5,558 nucleotides of DNA from an uncultured Dialister sp. (GTDB taxonomy: Bacteria; Bacillota; Negativicutes; Veillonellales; Dialisteraceae). The notes under the pieces were generated by a model. That model ran no database searches. It was not told the DNA's origin and saw only the letters and a program-made list of their open reading frames with translations. The stretch covers positions 1 to 5,558 of the forward strand of contig NZ_UPZP01000122.1 of the NCBI RefSeq assembly GCF_900538805.1, written 5' to 3'. The stretch's first letter is position 1. Every line of letters starts with the position of its first letter. This document shows, one piece after another, positions 1 through 5,350 of this stretch. The translations under genes were made by a program, and so were the position numbers.

Positions 1-103
1 TATTCGCGTCGACTTATTCCTTGCATTGAATAAAAATACAAGAATGAAATCCGATAACGATTTAATCAGCGCTTCCCCAGGTGGTTGGAAATCTATGTAT
101 GGA
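1..103. other. AT-rich intergenic sequence, nothing recognised
   Basis: No credible reading frame or RNA gene is seen. The only structure is a weak 6-bp inverted repeat, TTATTC (14-19) and GAATAA (28-33). A GTCGAC palindrome lies at 8-13, and the same hexamer recurs near the other end of the window at 5525-5530. Confidence 0.5.
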
Positions 104-237
104 GCGTGAACCTCCGCCGCCGAAGGCGGCAGCCGGTCCCGGACAGAACCTATGGGCCAGTGCGTCAGCGCATGGCCCATGAACCCTCGCACCGAAGGCG
201 CGTGAACCTTCGGGAATACGGTATTCCCCTGTCCAGG
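104..237. repeat. multi-hairpin intergenic element with four GAACC boxes
   Basis: This non-coding stretch is built from short hairpins, each preceded by GAACC (108-112, 146-150, 181-185, 204-208). A 10-nt direct repeat, GCGTGAACCT, occurs at 104-113 and 200-209. Visible stems are 116-121/125-130 (loop GAA); 152-159/173-180 continued by 161-164/169-172 (loop TCAG, one bulged G); 192-198/207-213; and 212-218/222-228. The last two overlap at 212-213, so they are partly exclusive. GGACAG (141-146) is complementary to CTGTCC (229-234), which could close a multi-branched fold around the inner hairpins. No reading frame of note crosses it. It could be a dispersed chromosomal repeat or a structured RNA; the sequence alone does not decide. 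Confidence 0.6.
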
Positions 238-256
238 TGACACTAAGGGAAGCAAT

Positions 257-293
257 AAAAAAAGAACTGCGCCACGAATTGCACAGTTCTTTT
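257..293 (-). terminator. rho-independent terminator of rpsT
   Basis: Read on the minus strand, an AAAAGAACTG-type arm (281-293) pairs with its complement (260-272) around an 8-nt loop and runs into a seven-T tract (complement of 257-263). The 270/283 pair is G-U on the minus-strand RNA but a C-A mismatch on the plus strand. That favours the minus orientation and fits its place just after the rpsT stop codon. Confidence 0.9.
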
Positions 294-301
294 GGAAAGA
301 C

Positions 302-649
302 TTACGCCTTTTCTTCCATTGCTTCCTTGTAAGCTTCCTTTGCTTCTTCCTTAGCTTCTTCTGCTTTTTCTTTTGCTTCAGCAGCTTTAGCCTTGGCAAT
401 AGCAGCGTTTACGTTTGCGTTCAGACGGGATTTCTTACGAGCAGCTGCATTCTTATGAATGACGCCCTTCTGAGCAGCACTATCAATAATGCTTACAGCG
501 GCGCGAAAAGCTTCTTCCTTATTGTCAGAGTTAGCAGCAGCTACAGCTTTCTTCATAGCGCCGTGAATCTGGGATTTAACAGCAGCGTTGGCAGCTCTTT
601 TAGCAGCGTCCTGTCTCATGCTTTTCATGTTGGCTTTAATCTGTGGCAA
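302..649 (-). CDS. rpsT: 30S ribosomal protein S20
   Basis: S20 is a primary binder of 16S rRNA in the small ribosomal subunit. The 115-residue product carries the family signature around residues 55-76 (IIDSAAQKGVIHKN, then AARKKSRL) and a Lys/Ala-rich helical N-terminus (PQIKANMKSM). The start codon is TTG (complement of 647-649). It is chosen because GGAGGTGA, an extended Shine-Dalgarno match (complement of 656-663), lies 6 nt upstream and the family N-terminus begins here; the first ATG would cut it off. E. coli rpsT also uses UUG, where a weak start is tied to autogenous control. The protein is longer than the usual 85-90 residues: residues about 86-115 form an Ala/Lys/Glu helix with ten Glu. 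It is monocistronic and divergent from acpS, with its own promoter and terminator. Identification is secure; the role of the tail is unknown. Confidence 0.97.
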   Translation of the reverse strand: MPQIKANMKSMRQDAAKRAANAAVKSQIHGAMKKAVAAANSDNKEEAFRAAVSIIDSAAQKGVIHKNAAARKKSRLNANVNAAIAKAKAAEAKEKAEEAKEEAKEAYKEAMEEKA

Positions 650-655
650 TGTATT

Positions 656-663
656 TCACCTCC
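656..663 (-). promoter_or_regulatory. extended Shine-Dalgarno of rpsT that fixes the TTG start
   Basis: The minus strand reads GGAGGTGA, an eight-base match to the 16S rRNA tail, 6 nt before TTG. The strong site probably compensates for the weak initiation codon and supports choosing TTG over the internal ATG seven codons further in. Confidence 0.8.
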
Positions 664-687
664 CGTCTGCATTATTCATACCATGCC

Positions 688-716
688 ATTCTATCATATT
701 TTGACTGCCATGGCAA
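688..716 (-). promoter_or_regulatory. sigma-70-type promoter of rpsT
   Basis: The minus strand shows TTGCCA (complement of 711-716), a 17-bp spacer, then TAGAAT (complement of 688-693), each a 5/6 consensus match. A TG one base before the -10 box makes it an extended -10. The start of transcription would fall near 681, giving a leader of about 30 nt. A 10-bp palindrome, TGCCATGGCA (706-715), overlaps the -35 box and could be coincidental or an operator. Confidence 0.75.
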
Positions 717-746
717 GGAAACTTTCTATCTTTTCTTTTGAAATAT

Positions 747-776
747 AAAGATGCGATTTTTTCCGATTTCATCTTT
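747..776. promoter_or_regulatory. inverted repeat upstream of the acpS promoter
   Basis: AAAGATG (747-753) and CATCTTT (770-776) are perfect 7-bp inverted arms around a 16-nt centre that holds two CGATTT copies 10 bp apart (754-759, 764-769). It ends 4 bp before the proposed acpS -35 box, a position suited to an operator. No regulator can be named, and chance is possible in AT-rich DNA. Confidence 0.3.
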
Positions 777-779
777 CAT

Positions 780-808
780 TTGAATAAGGCATGGCGCTTT
801 TGTACAAT
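780..808 (+). promoter_or_regulatory. promoter of the acpS-nnr cluster
   Basis: TTGAAT (780-785), a 17-bp spacer and TACAAT (803-808) resemble a housekeeping promoter, with a 4/6 match at -35 and 5/6 at -10. Transcription would begin near 815, leaving a leader of about 44 nt before the acpS ATG. Confidence 0.6.
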
Positions 809-858
809 AAAGAGGAAAGAAGTGAGAAGTTTTGAGGATTTCACGAAAGGAGAATCCC

Positions 859-1251
859 ATGTACGTAGGTGTAGATTTGGTGAAGATTGAAAGGTGGGAG
901 CGCATACTGGAAAAGTTCCCGGCCCGGGCGGAGAAGATTTTCACGGCAGAGGAAATCGCCCACTGTGAAAAGAAGGGGAAGAAGCGGGCCGAGTCCTATG
1001 CGGCCCTCTGGGGAGCCCGGGAGGCGGCTGGGAAGGCACTGGGTATCGGCATATTCGGCTCCGCCTGGCAGGACGCTTTTGTGACCTGGACGAAATGGGG
1101 GGCACCGGTGCTCCATCTGCAGGGGACTTTCAAGAAAAGGGCAGAGGAGCTGGGCATAGAGGATATGTCCATTTCCATTTCCCATGAAGAAAATATGGCC
1201 ATTGCAGTGGTGGTCATGGCAGGAGGCAGACATGATACTGACAAAGACTGA
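859..1251 (+). CDS. acpS: holo-[acyl-carrier-protein] synthase
   Basis: AcpS moves 4'-phosphopantetheine from coenzyme A to a serine of apo-ACP, producing holo-ACP for fatty acid synthesis in the cytoplasm. The 130-residue product has the usual length and motifs of the family. These are MYVGVDLVKIER at the N-terminus with the metal-binding Asp6; FTAEEIAHC; the helix WGAREAAGKALG (residues 51-62) with the second metal ligand Glu55; and SISISHEENMAIAVV near the C-terminus (104-118). The ATG at 859 is chosen because AAGGAG (847-852) sits 6 nt upstream and the family N-terminus begins there. An in-frame TTG at 832 would add nine unrelated residues. It is first in a compact plus-strand cluster, and its last 20 nt overlap the start of nnr, suggesting coupled translation. 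Known bacterial genomes often pair acpS with a YjeF-family gene, which agrees with this layout. Confidence 0.96.
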   Translation: MYVGVDLVKIERWERILEKFPARAEKIFTAEEIAHCEKKGKKRAESYAALWGAREAAGKALGIGIFGSAWQDAFVTWTKWGAPVLHLQGTFKKRAEELGIEDMSISISHEENMAIAVVVMAGGRHDTDKD

Positions 1252-2764
1252 GGAGTCAAGACTTCTGGATTCCATGGCCATGAAGGAGTACGGAATCCCG
1301 GAAATGGTACTCATGGAAAACGCAGGGGCGTCGGTGGTTCGTTTGACACAGCCCTATGTGGACTGGGACGGCGCCTTTACGGTGATTCTTTGCGGCAGTG
1401 GAAATAATGGCGGCGACGGGTTCGTGGCCGCCCGCTACGCTGCAGAGAAGGGGGCCCGGGTGCTGGTGCTCCTCATGGGAAATGAGGCCCACATGAGCGA
1501 GTCGTCGAAGCAGTACAAGGCGGTGGCGGAGAAAATGGGAATCCCCGTGATTTCCATTTCCAAAGCAGAAGAAGGGGCGCCCTATATCCATGACGCCGAT
1601 ATCCTGGTGGATGCCTTGATTGGCACCGGTATTTCCAGCGAGGTGAAAGGGGAAAAGGCTCTCCTCATTACTCTTATGAATGAAGCCCAGGGCATTATTA
1701 TTTCCGTGGACCTGCCAAGCGGCATGATGACGGACAGCGGCAAGGCAGCAGGGGTGGTGGTGGACGCAGACTACACCGTGGCCCTGGGGTCTGTGAAACG
1801 GGGCCACGTGCTTTATCCCGGCTCTTCCTACACCGGTACCCTGCTCTATTCGCCCATCGGCATTCCCAATGAAGCTCGCATGGATTTTCCTGTCCGTCTG
1901 ACGGAAAGGGAGGATGTGTTCAATATCCTTCCTGTGAGAAACCGGGTGTCCCATAAGGGGAAGAATGGCTTCATCGGCATTTTCGCAGGCTCCGACGGCA
2001 TGGAGGGGGCCGCCCTTCTGGCAGGGCAGGGCGCCCTTTACGCCGGCGGCGGGAAGGTGGCGGTGGTGACTGCTGCCGGTGCCGCCCATGCCCTGGCAGG
2101 ACGGATTCCGGAGCTCATGGTTTCCTCTATTGGGAAAGATCCCTTCTTTACAGGAGAAGACAGCGGGGAGGCGCTGGAAAAGGCGAAGGCCTATGATGTC
2201 GTCGCCCTGGGCCCCGGCCTTGGCAGGAACAGGGAAACAGGACGATTCGTGAAAGACCTGGTCACATCCTTTGACGGAACCATGGTCATCGATGCGGACG
2301 GTCTCTTTGCGCTGAAGGAGGAAAATATTTCTCTGGATACATGCCCGGGCCGTCTCATCCTTACGCCCCATGTGGGAGAATTTTCCCATTTGACCGGCCT
2401 AACGCCTAAGGAAATCGAAGACGGCCGGATTGACGAAGCCATCCGGTTTGCGGTGGAAAACCATGTGGTGCTGGTGCTGAAAGGGGCGCCTACGGTGACT
2501 GCCATGCCCGACGGCTCCGCCTATGTGAATCCCACCGGAAATCCCGGCATGGCCACCGGCGGCATGGGGGATACGCTGACCGGTATCATTGCGGCCCTGG
2601 CGGGACAGGGCATGAACGCCTCCGGCGCCGCTCTGGCAGGGGTGTACCTCCACGGTTTAGCAGGAGATATGGCGGCGGAAAAGACGCCGGTGGGATACCG
2701 GGCCAGCGATTTGGCTAAGCTCATTCCGGCGGCCCGGGCTGAAGTGATGAAAATGGGGAGATAA
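1232..2764 (+). CDS. nnr: bifunctional NAD(P)H-hydrate epimerase / ADP-dependent dehydratase
   Basis: This repair enzyme restores NADH and NADPH from hydrated forms: the N-terminal domain interconverts R and S epimers, and the C-terminal domain dehydrates the S form using ADP. The 510-residue length fits the fused YjeF architecture. The N-domain (about 1-215) shows MENAGASVVRL (28-38), CGSGNNGGDGFVAAR (54-68), VDALIGTG (126-133) and VDLPSG (159-164). The ribokinase-like C-domain (about 225-505) shows HKGKNGFIGIFAGS (241-254), ALGPGLGRN (325-333), VIDADGL (352-358), TPHVGEF (378-384), LKGAPT (416-421) and GMATGGMGDTLTG (439-451), with the expected catalytic Asp447. The ATG at 1232 is chosen because AGGAGG (1221-1226) is 5 nt upstream. 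An in-frame ATG at 1184 would add 16 residues read from acpS in another frame. Both active sites look intact. The next gene starts 2 nt after the stop. Confidence 0.96.
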   Translation: MILTKTEESRLLDSMAMKEYGIPEMVLMENAGASVVRLTQPYVDWDGAFTVILCGSGNNGGDGFVAARYAAEKGARVLVLLMGNEAHMSESSKQYKAVAEKMGIPVISISKAEEGAPYIHDADILVDALIGTGISSEVKGEKALLITLMNEAQGIIISVDLPSGMMTDSGKAAGVVVDADYTVALGSVKRGHVLYPGSSYTGTLLYSPIGIPNEARMDFPVRLTEREDVFNILPVRNRVSHKGKNGFIGIFAGSDGMEGAALLAGQGALYAGGGKVAVVTAAGAAHALAGRIPELMVSSIGKDPFFTGEDSGEALEKAKAYDVVALGPGLGRNRETGRFVKDLVTSFDGTMVIDADGLFALKEENISLDTCPGRLILTPHVGEFSHLTGLTPKEIEDGRIDEAIRFAVENHVVLVLKGAPTVTAMPDGSAYVNPTGNPGMATGGMGDTLTGIIAALAGQGMNASGAALAGVYLHGLAGDMAAEKTPVGYRASDLAKLIPAARAEVMKMGR

Positions 2765-2766
2765 CT

Positions 2767-3687
2767 ATGCATCTATTCAAAAATCTGATGAAATTTCTGG
2801 CAGTGCTCCTTCTGTCACTGTCATTGACCGCCGCTTTTTCCGCCTGCGGCAGCGCAGCGCCTTCCGCCTCCTCCGGCGGAGCGAAAACGTCCGCTTCCGC
2901 CAAAGGGGGAAGCCAGCTTACCGTGCGCATGCTGGACATAGGCCAGGGGGATGCGTTCCTTCTGGAAAAGGACGGGAAGTTTGTAATGATTGATACCGGC
3001 GATATTGAGCACCGGGACCAGATTGTGGCGCTCTTACATAAATATAAGGTAAAGGAAATTTCCAAAATCATCATTACCCATCCCCATGCGGACCATCTGG
3101 GCGGCATGAATGCCATTTTCAAAAATTTCAAGGTGGACGCCATTTATGATGACGGCATGCCTGCAGGCACCGGCTCCTACAAGAACTACCTGAAGCAGAT
3201 TAAGGAAAAGAAGATTCCCTACCATGTGCTGAAGGCAGGGGACGAGGTGGATTTCTTCGACGGCGTGAAATTTAACGTGCTTGGCCCGGTAAAGGTCATC
3301 AAGGACCAGAAAGGAAATTCCGATTTCAATAATAATTCCATTGTCGGCCGCCTGACCTATGGCAGCTTCTCCATGATGTTTACCGGAGATGCGGAGCAGG
3401 AAGAAGAAAAGACCATCCTTGGAAAAGGCGGCACCCTGAAGAGCGACGTGCTGAAGGTGGGCCACCATGGCAGCCGCACCAGCAGCTCGCCGGCTTTCCT
3501 GAAGGCCGTTTCGCCGAAGAATGCCTTCATTTCCTGCGGACAGGGCAATGATTACGGCCATCCCCACAAGGTGACCATTGATAAGCTGGAAAAGGCAAAA
3601 GTCCAGATTTACCGCACCGACAGGAACGGCACGGTGACACTCACCAGCGACGGCAGCAGCTATCGCATTGAAAAGGAGAGAAACTGA
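2767..3687 (+). CDS. ComEC-like metallo-beta-lactamase-fold lipoprotein
   Basis: This is a predicted surface or periplasmic metallo-hydrolase of 306 residues. The N-terminus has Lys5 and Lys9, a hydrophobic run (residues 10-24) and a lipobox-like AFSAC ending at Cys27, so a lipid anchor is likely, though Phe at -3 is not the preferred residue. A Ser/Ala/Gly-rich linker (28-49) leads to the catalytic domain. That domain shows MLDIGQGDAFLL (55-66), IDTGD (75-79), the metal-binding THPHADHLGG (104-113), MFTGDAE (204-210), VGHHGSRTSS (231-240) and GHPH (264-267). These match the C-terminal hydrolase domain of ComEC/Rec2 DNA-uptake proteins, but the ComEC membrane channel is absent. Substrate is unknown; nuclease or phosphodiesterase activity is an inference from family. 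GGGGAG (2755-2760) precedes the ATG by 6 nt. It lies 2 nt after nnr and overlaps the DUF3006 gene by 1 nt, a recurrent pairing for this family. Confidence 0.88.
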   Translation: MHLFKNLMKFLAVLLLSLSLTAAFSACGSAAPSASSGGAKTSASAKGGSQLTVRMLDIGQGDAFLLEKDGKFVMIDTGDIEHRDQIVALLHKYKVKEISKIIITHPHADHLGGMNAIFKNFKVDAIYDDGMPAGTGSYKNYLKQIKEKKIPYHVLKAGDEVDFFDGVKFNVLGPVKVIKDQKGNSDFNNNSIVGRLTYGSFSMMFTGDAEQEEEKTILGKGGTLKSDVLKVGHHGSRTSSSPAFLKAVSPKNAFISCGQGNDYGHPHKVTIDKLEKAKVQIYRTDRNGTVTLTSDGSSYRIEKERN

Positions 3688-3908
3688 TGAAAAAAGAAGC
3701 TATTGTAGACCGCATCGAAGGGAAGAAGGCCGTGCTCATTACAGATGATGAGGAAACAGTCATTCTTCCGGCCTCCTGGCTGCCGGATATCCATGAAGGT
3801 ATGGCAGTGGACATGGATTTCAGGGAGAATCCGGAAAGGGAGAAGGCCTCCATGGAAGAGGCGGAGGACCTTCTGGCGGAAATCAAAAGAATGAACAAAG
3901 AAGAATAG
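3687..3908 (+). CDS. DUF3006-type small protein
   Basis: The 73-residue product begins KKEAIVDRIEGKKAVLITDDEE, continues to VILPASWLPDIHEGMAVDMDF and ends in a charged helix (about residues 48-73). The VDRIEG...AVL...LP...EGM pattern is that of DUF3006 (PF11213), a small beta-rich family of unknown function often encoded beside ComEC-like metallo-beta-lactamase-fold proteins. That is exactly the context here. Its ATG overlaps the TGA of the lipoprotein gene (TGATG at 3685-3689), and AGGAG (3674-3678) lies 8 nt upstream, so translational coupling is likely. It has no signal peptide or membrane segment and should stay in the cytoplasm, unlike its exported neighbour. It is the last gene before a strong hairpin terminator. 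Family assignment is by recognised pattern rather than a search. Confidence 0.82.
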   Translation: MKKEAIVDRIEGKKAVLITDDEETVILPASWLPDIHEGMAVDMDFRENPEREKASMEEAEDLLAEIKRMNKEE

Positions 3909-3914
3909 GTCATG

Positions 3915-3966
3915 GAAGAGACGGCGAAGAAATGAAAGTCATTTTCCTCGCCGTCTCTTCCCTTTA
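3915..3966 (+). terminator. terminator closing the acpS-nnr-MBL-DUF3006 cluster
   Basis: A perfect 14-bp stem (3915-3928 with 3949-3962) encloses a second short stem, AAATGA (3931-3936) with TCATTT (3940-3945), so the whole forms one long, nearly continuous hairpin starting 6 nt after the DUF3006 stop. The following tract, CTTTATAT, is a weak U-run, so termination may be incomplete and the next gene may get some read-through. Confidence 0.75.
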
Positions 3967-3977
3967 TATGATATGAT

Positions 3978-4009
3978 TGATGATAAGCCGCCGGCGGCGG
4001 TATTCATCA
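3978..4009 (+). promoter_or_regulatory. imperfect GC-rich hairpin in the leader of the UroD-family gene
   Basis: TGATGA (3978-3983) pairs with TCATCA (4004-4009), and CCGCC (3988-3992) with GGCGG (3996-4000), around a GGC loop with a small internal mismatch. The centre GCCGCCGGCGGC (3987-3998) is also a 12-nt DNA palindrome. It ends 9 nt before the Shine-Dalgarno of the next gene. It has no U-run, so it is not a normal terminator; mRNA stabilisation, a protein-binding operator or a small repeat are possible. Confidence 0.4.
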
Positions 4010-4031
4010 TTGCACTTTAGGAGGCATCACT

Positions 4032-5042
4032 ATGGCACAGACTAAGAGAGAACTAGTCAAGGCAGCTCTTGACTGCAGACCGGTAGACCGTGTACCGGTA
4101 GGTTTCTGGCATCATTTCCTGGCAGATCAGAGACACGCAGACGCACTGGCCGACCATTCCGCCTGGGTGGATAACCTGGCGGGACATGAAAAATTTTATG
4201 AGTCCTGGAAACCGGATTTCATTAAGGTCATGACCGACGGCTTCTTCCTTTATCCCCATGAACAGCTCCATGATTTGAAATCCATCCGGGACGCAGCAGA
4301 TATCAAGCCCCTGGGCAGGGATTCCGCGTGGATTCAGAAGCAGGTGGAACTCTGCGGCATTCTGACCGAGAGATACGGCAAAGATGTCATGGTATTCTAC
4401 AATCTTTTCGCGCCGGCCCGGTGCATTGAATTCCAGCAGACCGGAAGCGATGCGAAGACCGTGATTACCCGTTTCATGAAGGAAGACCCGGAAGCACTGA
4501 AGGAAGTGATGGCGGTCTTGACCGAAGACATCGCCACCCTGGCAAAGGCAGTCATTACCGACGGCCACGCCGACGGCGTCTACCTGTCGGTGCAGAACAT
4601 TCCCCATCCGGACATGACAAAAGAGAAATACCGGGAATTCATCAGTCCCTCTGAAATCGCTGTACTGAAGGCGGCAAACTCCGTTTCCAACTATAACCTT
4701 CTCCACATCTGCGGCTACATGGGCTGCCACAACGACCTCACCTGGTATGAGGACTATCCCTTCAAAGCAGTGAACTGGGCCGTGGCCTTTGAAGGGGTGC
4801 CGCTGGAAAGGGGAGAAGAAATCTTTGACCACCGCTGCGTCATCGGAGGCTTCGACAACAATCCCGAAGGAGTCCTCTACTCCGGCACCAGGGAAGAAGT
4901 GGAAAAGGAAACAGCACGCATCCTGGATAAAGCAGGCACAAGAGGCGTCATCCTGGGCGCTGACTGCACCGTCCCCAAGGACATTGACCCCGAACGGTTC
5001 AACTGGGTCAGAGACGCAGCCGCTCACTACGGTAAGAAGTAA
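4032..5042 (+). CDS. uroporphyrinogen decarboxylase (UroD/MtaA) superfamily protein
   Basis: This 336-residue cytosolic protein belongs to the UroD fold family (PF01208), which includes haem-pathway HemE and the cobamide-dependent methyltransferases MtaA, MtbA and CmuA. It opens with the family-like RPVDRVPVGFWHHF (16-29) and has PDFIKVMTDG (61-70), DGVYLSVQNIPHPDMT (181-196), LLHICGYMG (223-231), VIGGFDNNPEG (270-280) and GVILGADCTVP (305-315). His225, Cys227 and Cys312 reproduce the HxC...C zinc ligands of MtaA-type methyltransferases, so methyl transfer to a thiol is a better guess than uroporphyrinogen decarboxylation. The substrate is unknown and no corrinoid protein lies in the window. 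AGGAGG (4019-4024) sits 7 nt before the ATG. It stands alone between two terminators and probably has its own transcript, although no convincing promoter is visible. Confidence 0.85.
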   Translation: MAQTKRELVKAALDCRPVDRVPVGFWHHFLADQRHADALADHSAWVDNLAGHEKFYESWKPDFIKVMTDGFFLYPHEQLHDLKSIRDAADIKPLGRDSAWIQKQVELCGILTERYGKDVMVFYNLFAPARCIEFQQTGSDAKTVITRFMKEDPEALKEVMAVLTEDIATLAKAVITDGHADGVYLSVQNIPHPDMTKEKYREFISPSEIAVLKAANSVSNYNLLHICGYMGCHNDLTWYEDYPFKAVNWAVAFEGVPLERGEEIFDHRCVIGGFDNNPEGVLYSGTREEVEKETARILDKAGTRGVILGADCTVPKDIDPERFNWVRDAAAHYGKK

Positions 5043-5055
5043 TAGTATATGTATA

Positions 5056-5098
5056 AAGAAAACAGGGCCTTCGAGCCCTGTTTTCTTGTGCCTTTTTT
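5056..5098 (+). terminator. rho-independent terminator after the UroD-family gene
   Basis: A perfect 13-bp stem (5056-5068 with 5075-5087) carries a 6-nt loop containing TTCG and is followed by a six-T run at 5093-5098. The A-rich left arm and T-rich right arm may allow function in both directions. It starts 14 nt after the stop codon. Confidence 0.92.
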
Positions 5099-5100
5099 CT

Positions 5101-5150
5101 TATGAAAGGGGGCTATGGCTCTCCGTCATGCAGCATTGGTAACGCAAAAG
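5101..5150. repeat. composite intergenic repeat, spacer copy 1
   Basis: GGCTATGGCTC (5111-5121) through GGTAACGCAAAAG (5138-5150) aligns without gaps to 5291-5330, 180 nt downstream, with 31 of 40 bases identical by my count. Extending ten bases upstream gives 38 of 50. Both copies are followed by GTAACGC (5164-5170 and 5339-5345), which leads into a hairpin module. Confidence 0.75.
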
Positions 5151-5170
5151 AAAAGAAAAGAACGTAACGC

Positions 5171-5293
5171 AGGCTCCTTCCTCAGGAAGGAGCTGCCCGA
5201 TAGGGCTGAGGATAGGTCCGAAAATTTGAGAAAAGACCTGACGCCCCTATCCTCCGTCGCCTGCGGCGCCACCTCCTTCCTAAGGAAGGAGGC
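5171..5293. repeat. large nested inverted repeat (palindromic intergenic element)
   Basis: Two related arms face each other. The outer parts are themselves palindromes: GCTCCTTCCT-c-AGGAAGGAGC (5173-5193) and the near-identical 21-mer at 5272-5292 centred on A5282. Inside each lies a second small hairpin (CCC-GATA-GGG at 5196-5205; CGCC-TGC-GGCG near 5258-5268), then AGGATAGG (5209-5216) pairing with CCTATCCT (5246-5253). AGGTC (5214-5218) can instead pair with GACCT (5235-5239), so two central folds compete. The organisation resembles dispersed REP/BIME- or MITE-like elements; no transposase is present and no target-site duplication was identified. Confidence 0.75.
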
Positions 5294-5330
5294 TATGGCT
5301 CATCGGCATGTACCAACGGTGACACAAAAG
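5281..5330. repeat. composite intergenic repeat, spacer copy 2
   Basis: This is the second copy of the spacer described at 5101-5150, at an offset of exactly 180 nt. It directly abuts the AGGAAGGAGG arm of the nested inverted repeat, and its tail leads through GTAACGC (5339-5345) into the next double hairpin. The two units are therefore in tandem, with a 5-nt length difference in the link before GTAACGC. Confidence 0.75.
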
Positions 5331-5350
5331 TAAATCCCGTAACGCCTTGT

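Noticed and set aside
104..237. CRISPR array
   Set aside because: The recurring GAACC boxes are too short, irregularly spaced, and separated by self-complementary hairpins instead of unique spacers; no cas gene is present.
455..748. Plus-strand 97-codon frame antisense to rpsT
   Set aside because: The opposite strand encodes an unmistakable S20 with promoter and terminator; this frame is a shadow and runs into the rpsT promoter.
1256..2389. Long minus-strand frame (377 codons) opposite nnr
   Set aside because: The plus strand carries all motifs of the fused YjeF protein. The antisense product is His/Gly-rich without domains, typical of a shadow frame in GC-rich coding DNA.
3933..3977. Tiny frame starting MKVIFLAVSS within the hairpin after DUF3006
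   Set aside because: It lies wholly in and just after the terminator stem, has no ribosome site and is only 14 codons.
3967..3977. Two overlapping TATGAT boxes as a -10 for the UroD-family gene
   Set aside because: No acceptable -35 box exists at 16-18 bp upstream; that position falls within the terminator hairpin. They may simply be AT-rich spacer.
4053..5027. Minus-strand frame (324 codons) opposite the UroD-family gene
   Set aside because: The plus strand has the family motifs, a good ribosome site and a terminator. The antisense product shows no domain.
5115..5333. Plus-strand 72-codon frame crossing the right-hand repeats
   Set aside because: It begins at GGCTATGGCTC and encodes the repeat spacer twice, in frame only because the offset is 180 nt. 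It lacks a domain and runs through palindromes, so it is a repeat artefact.
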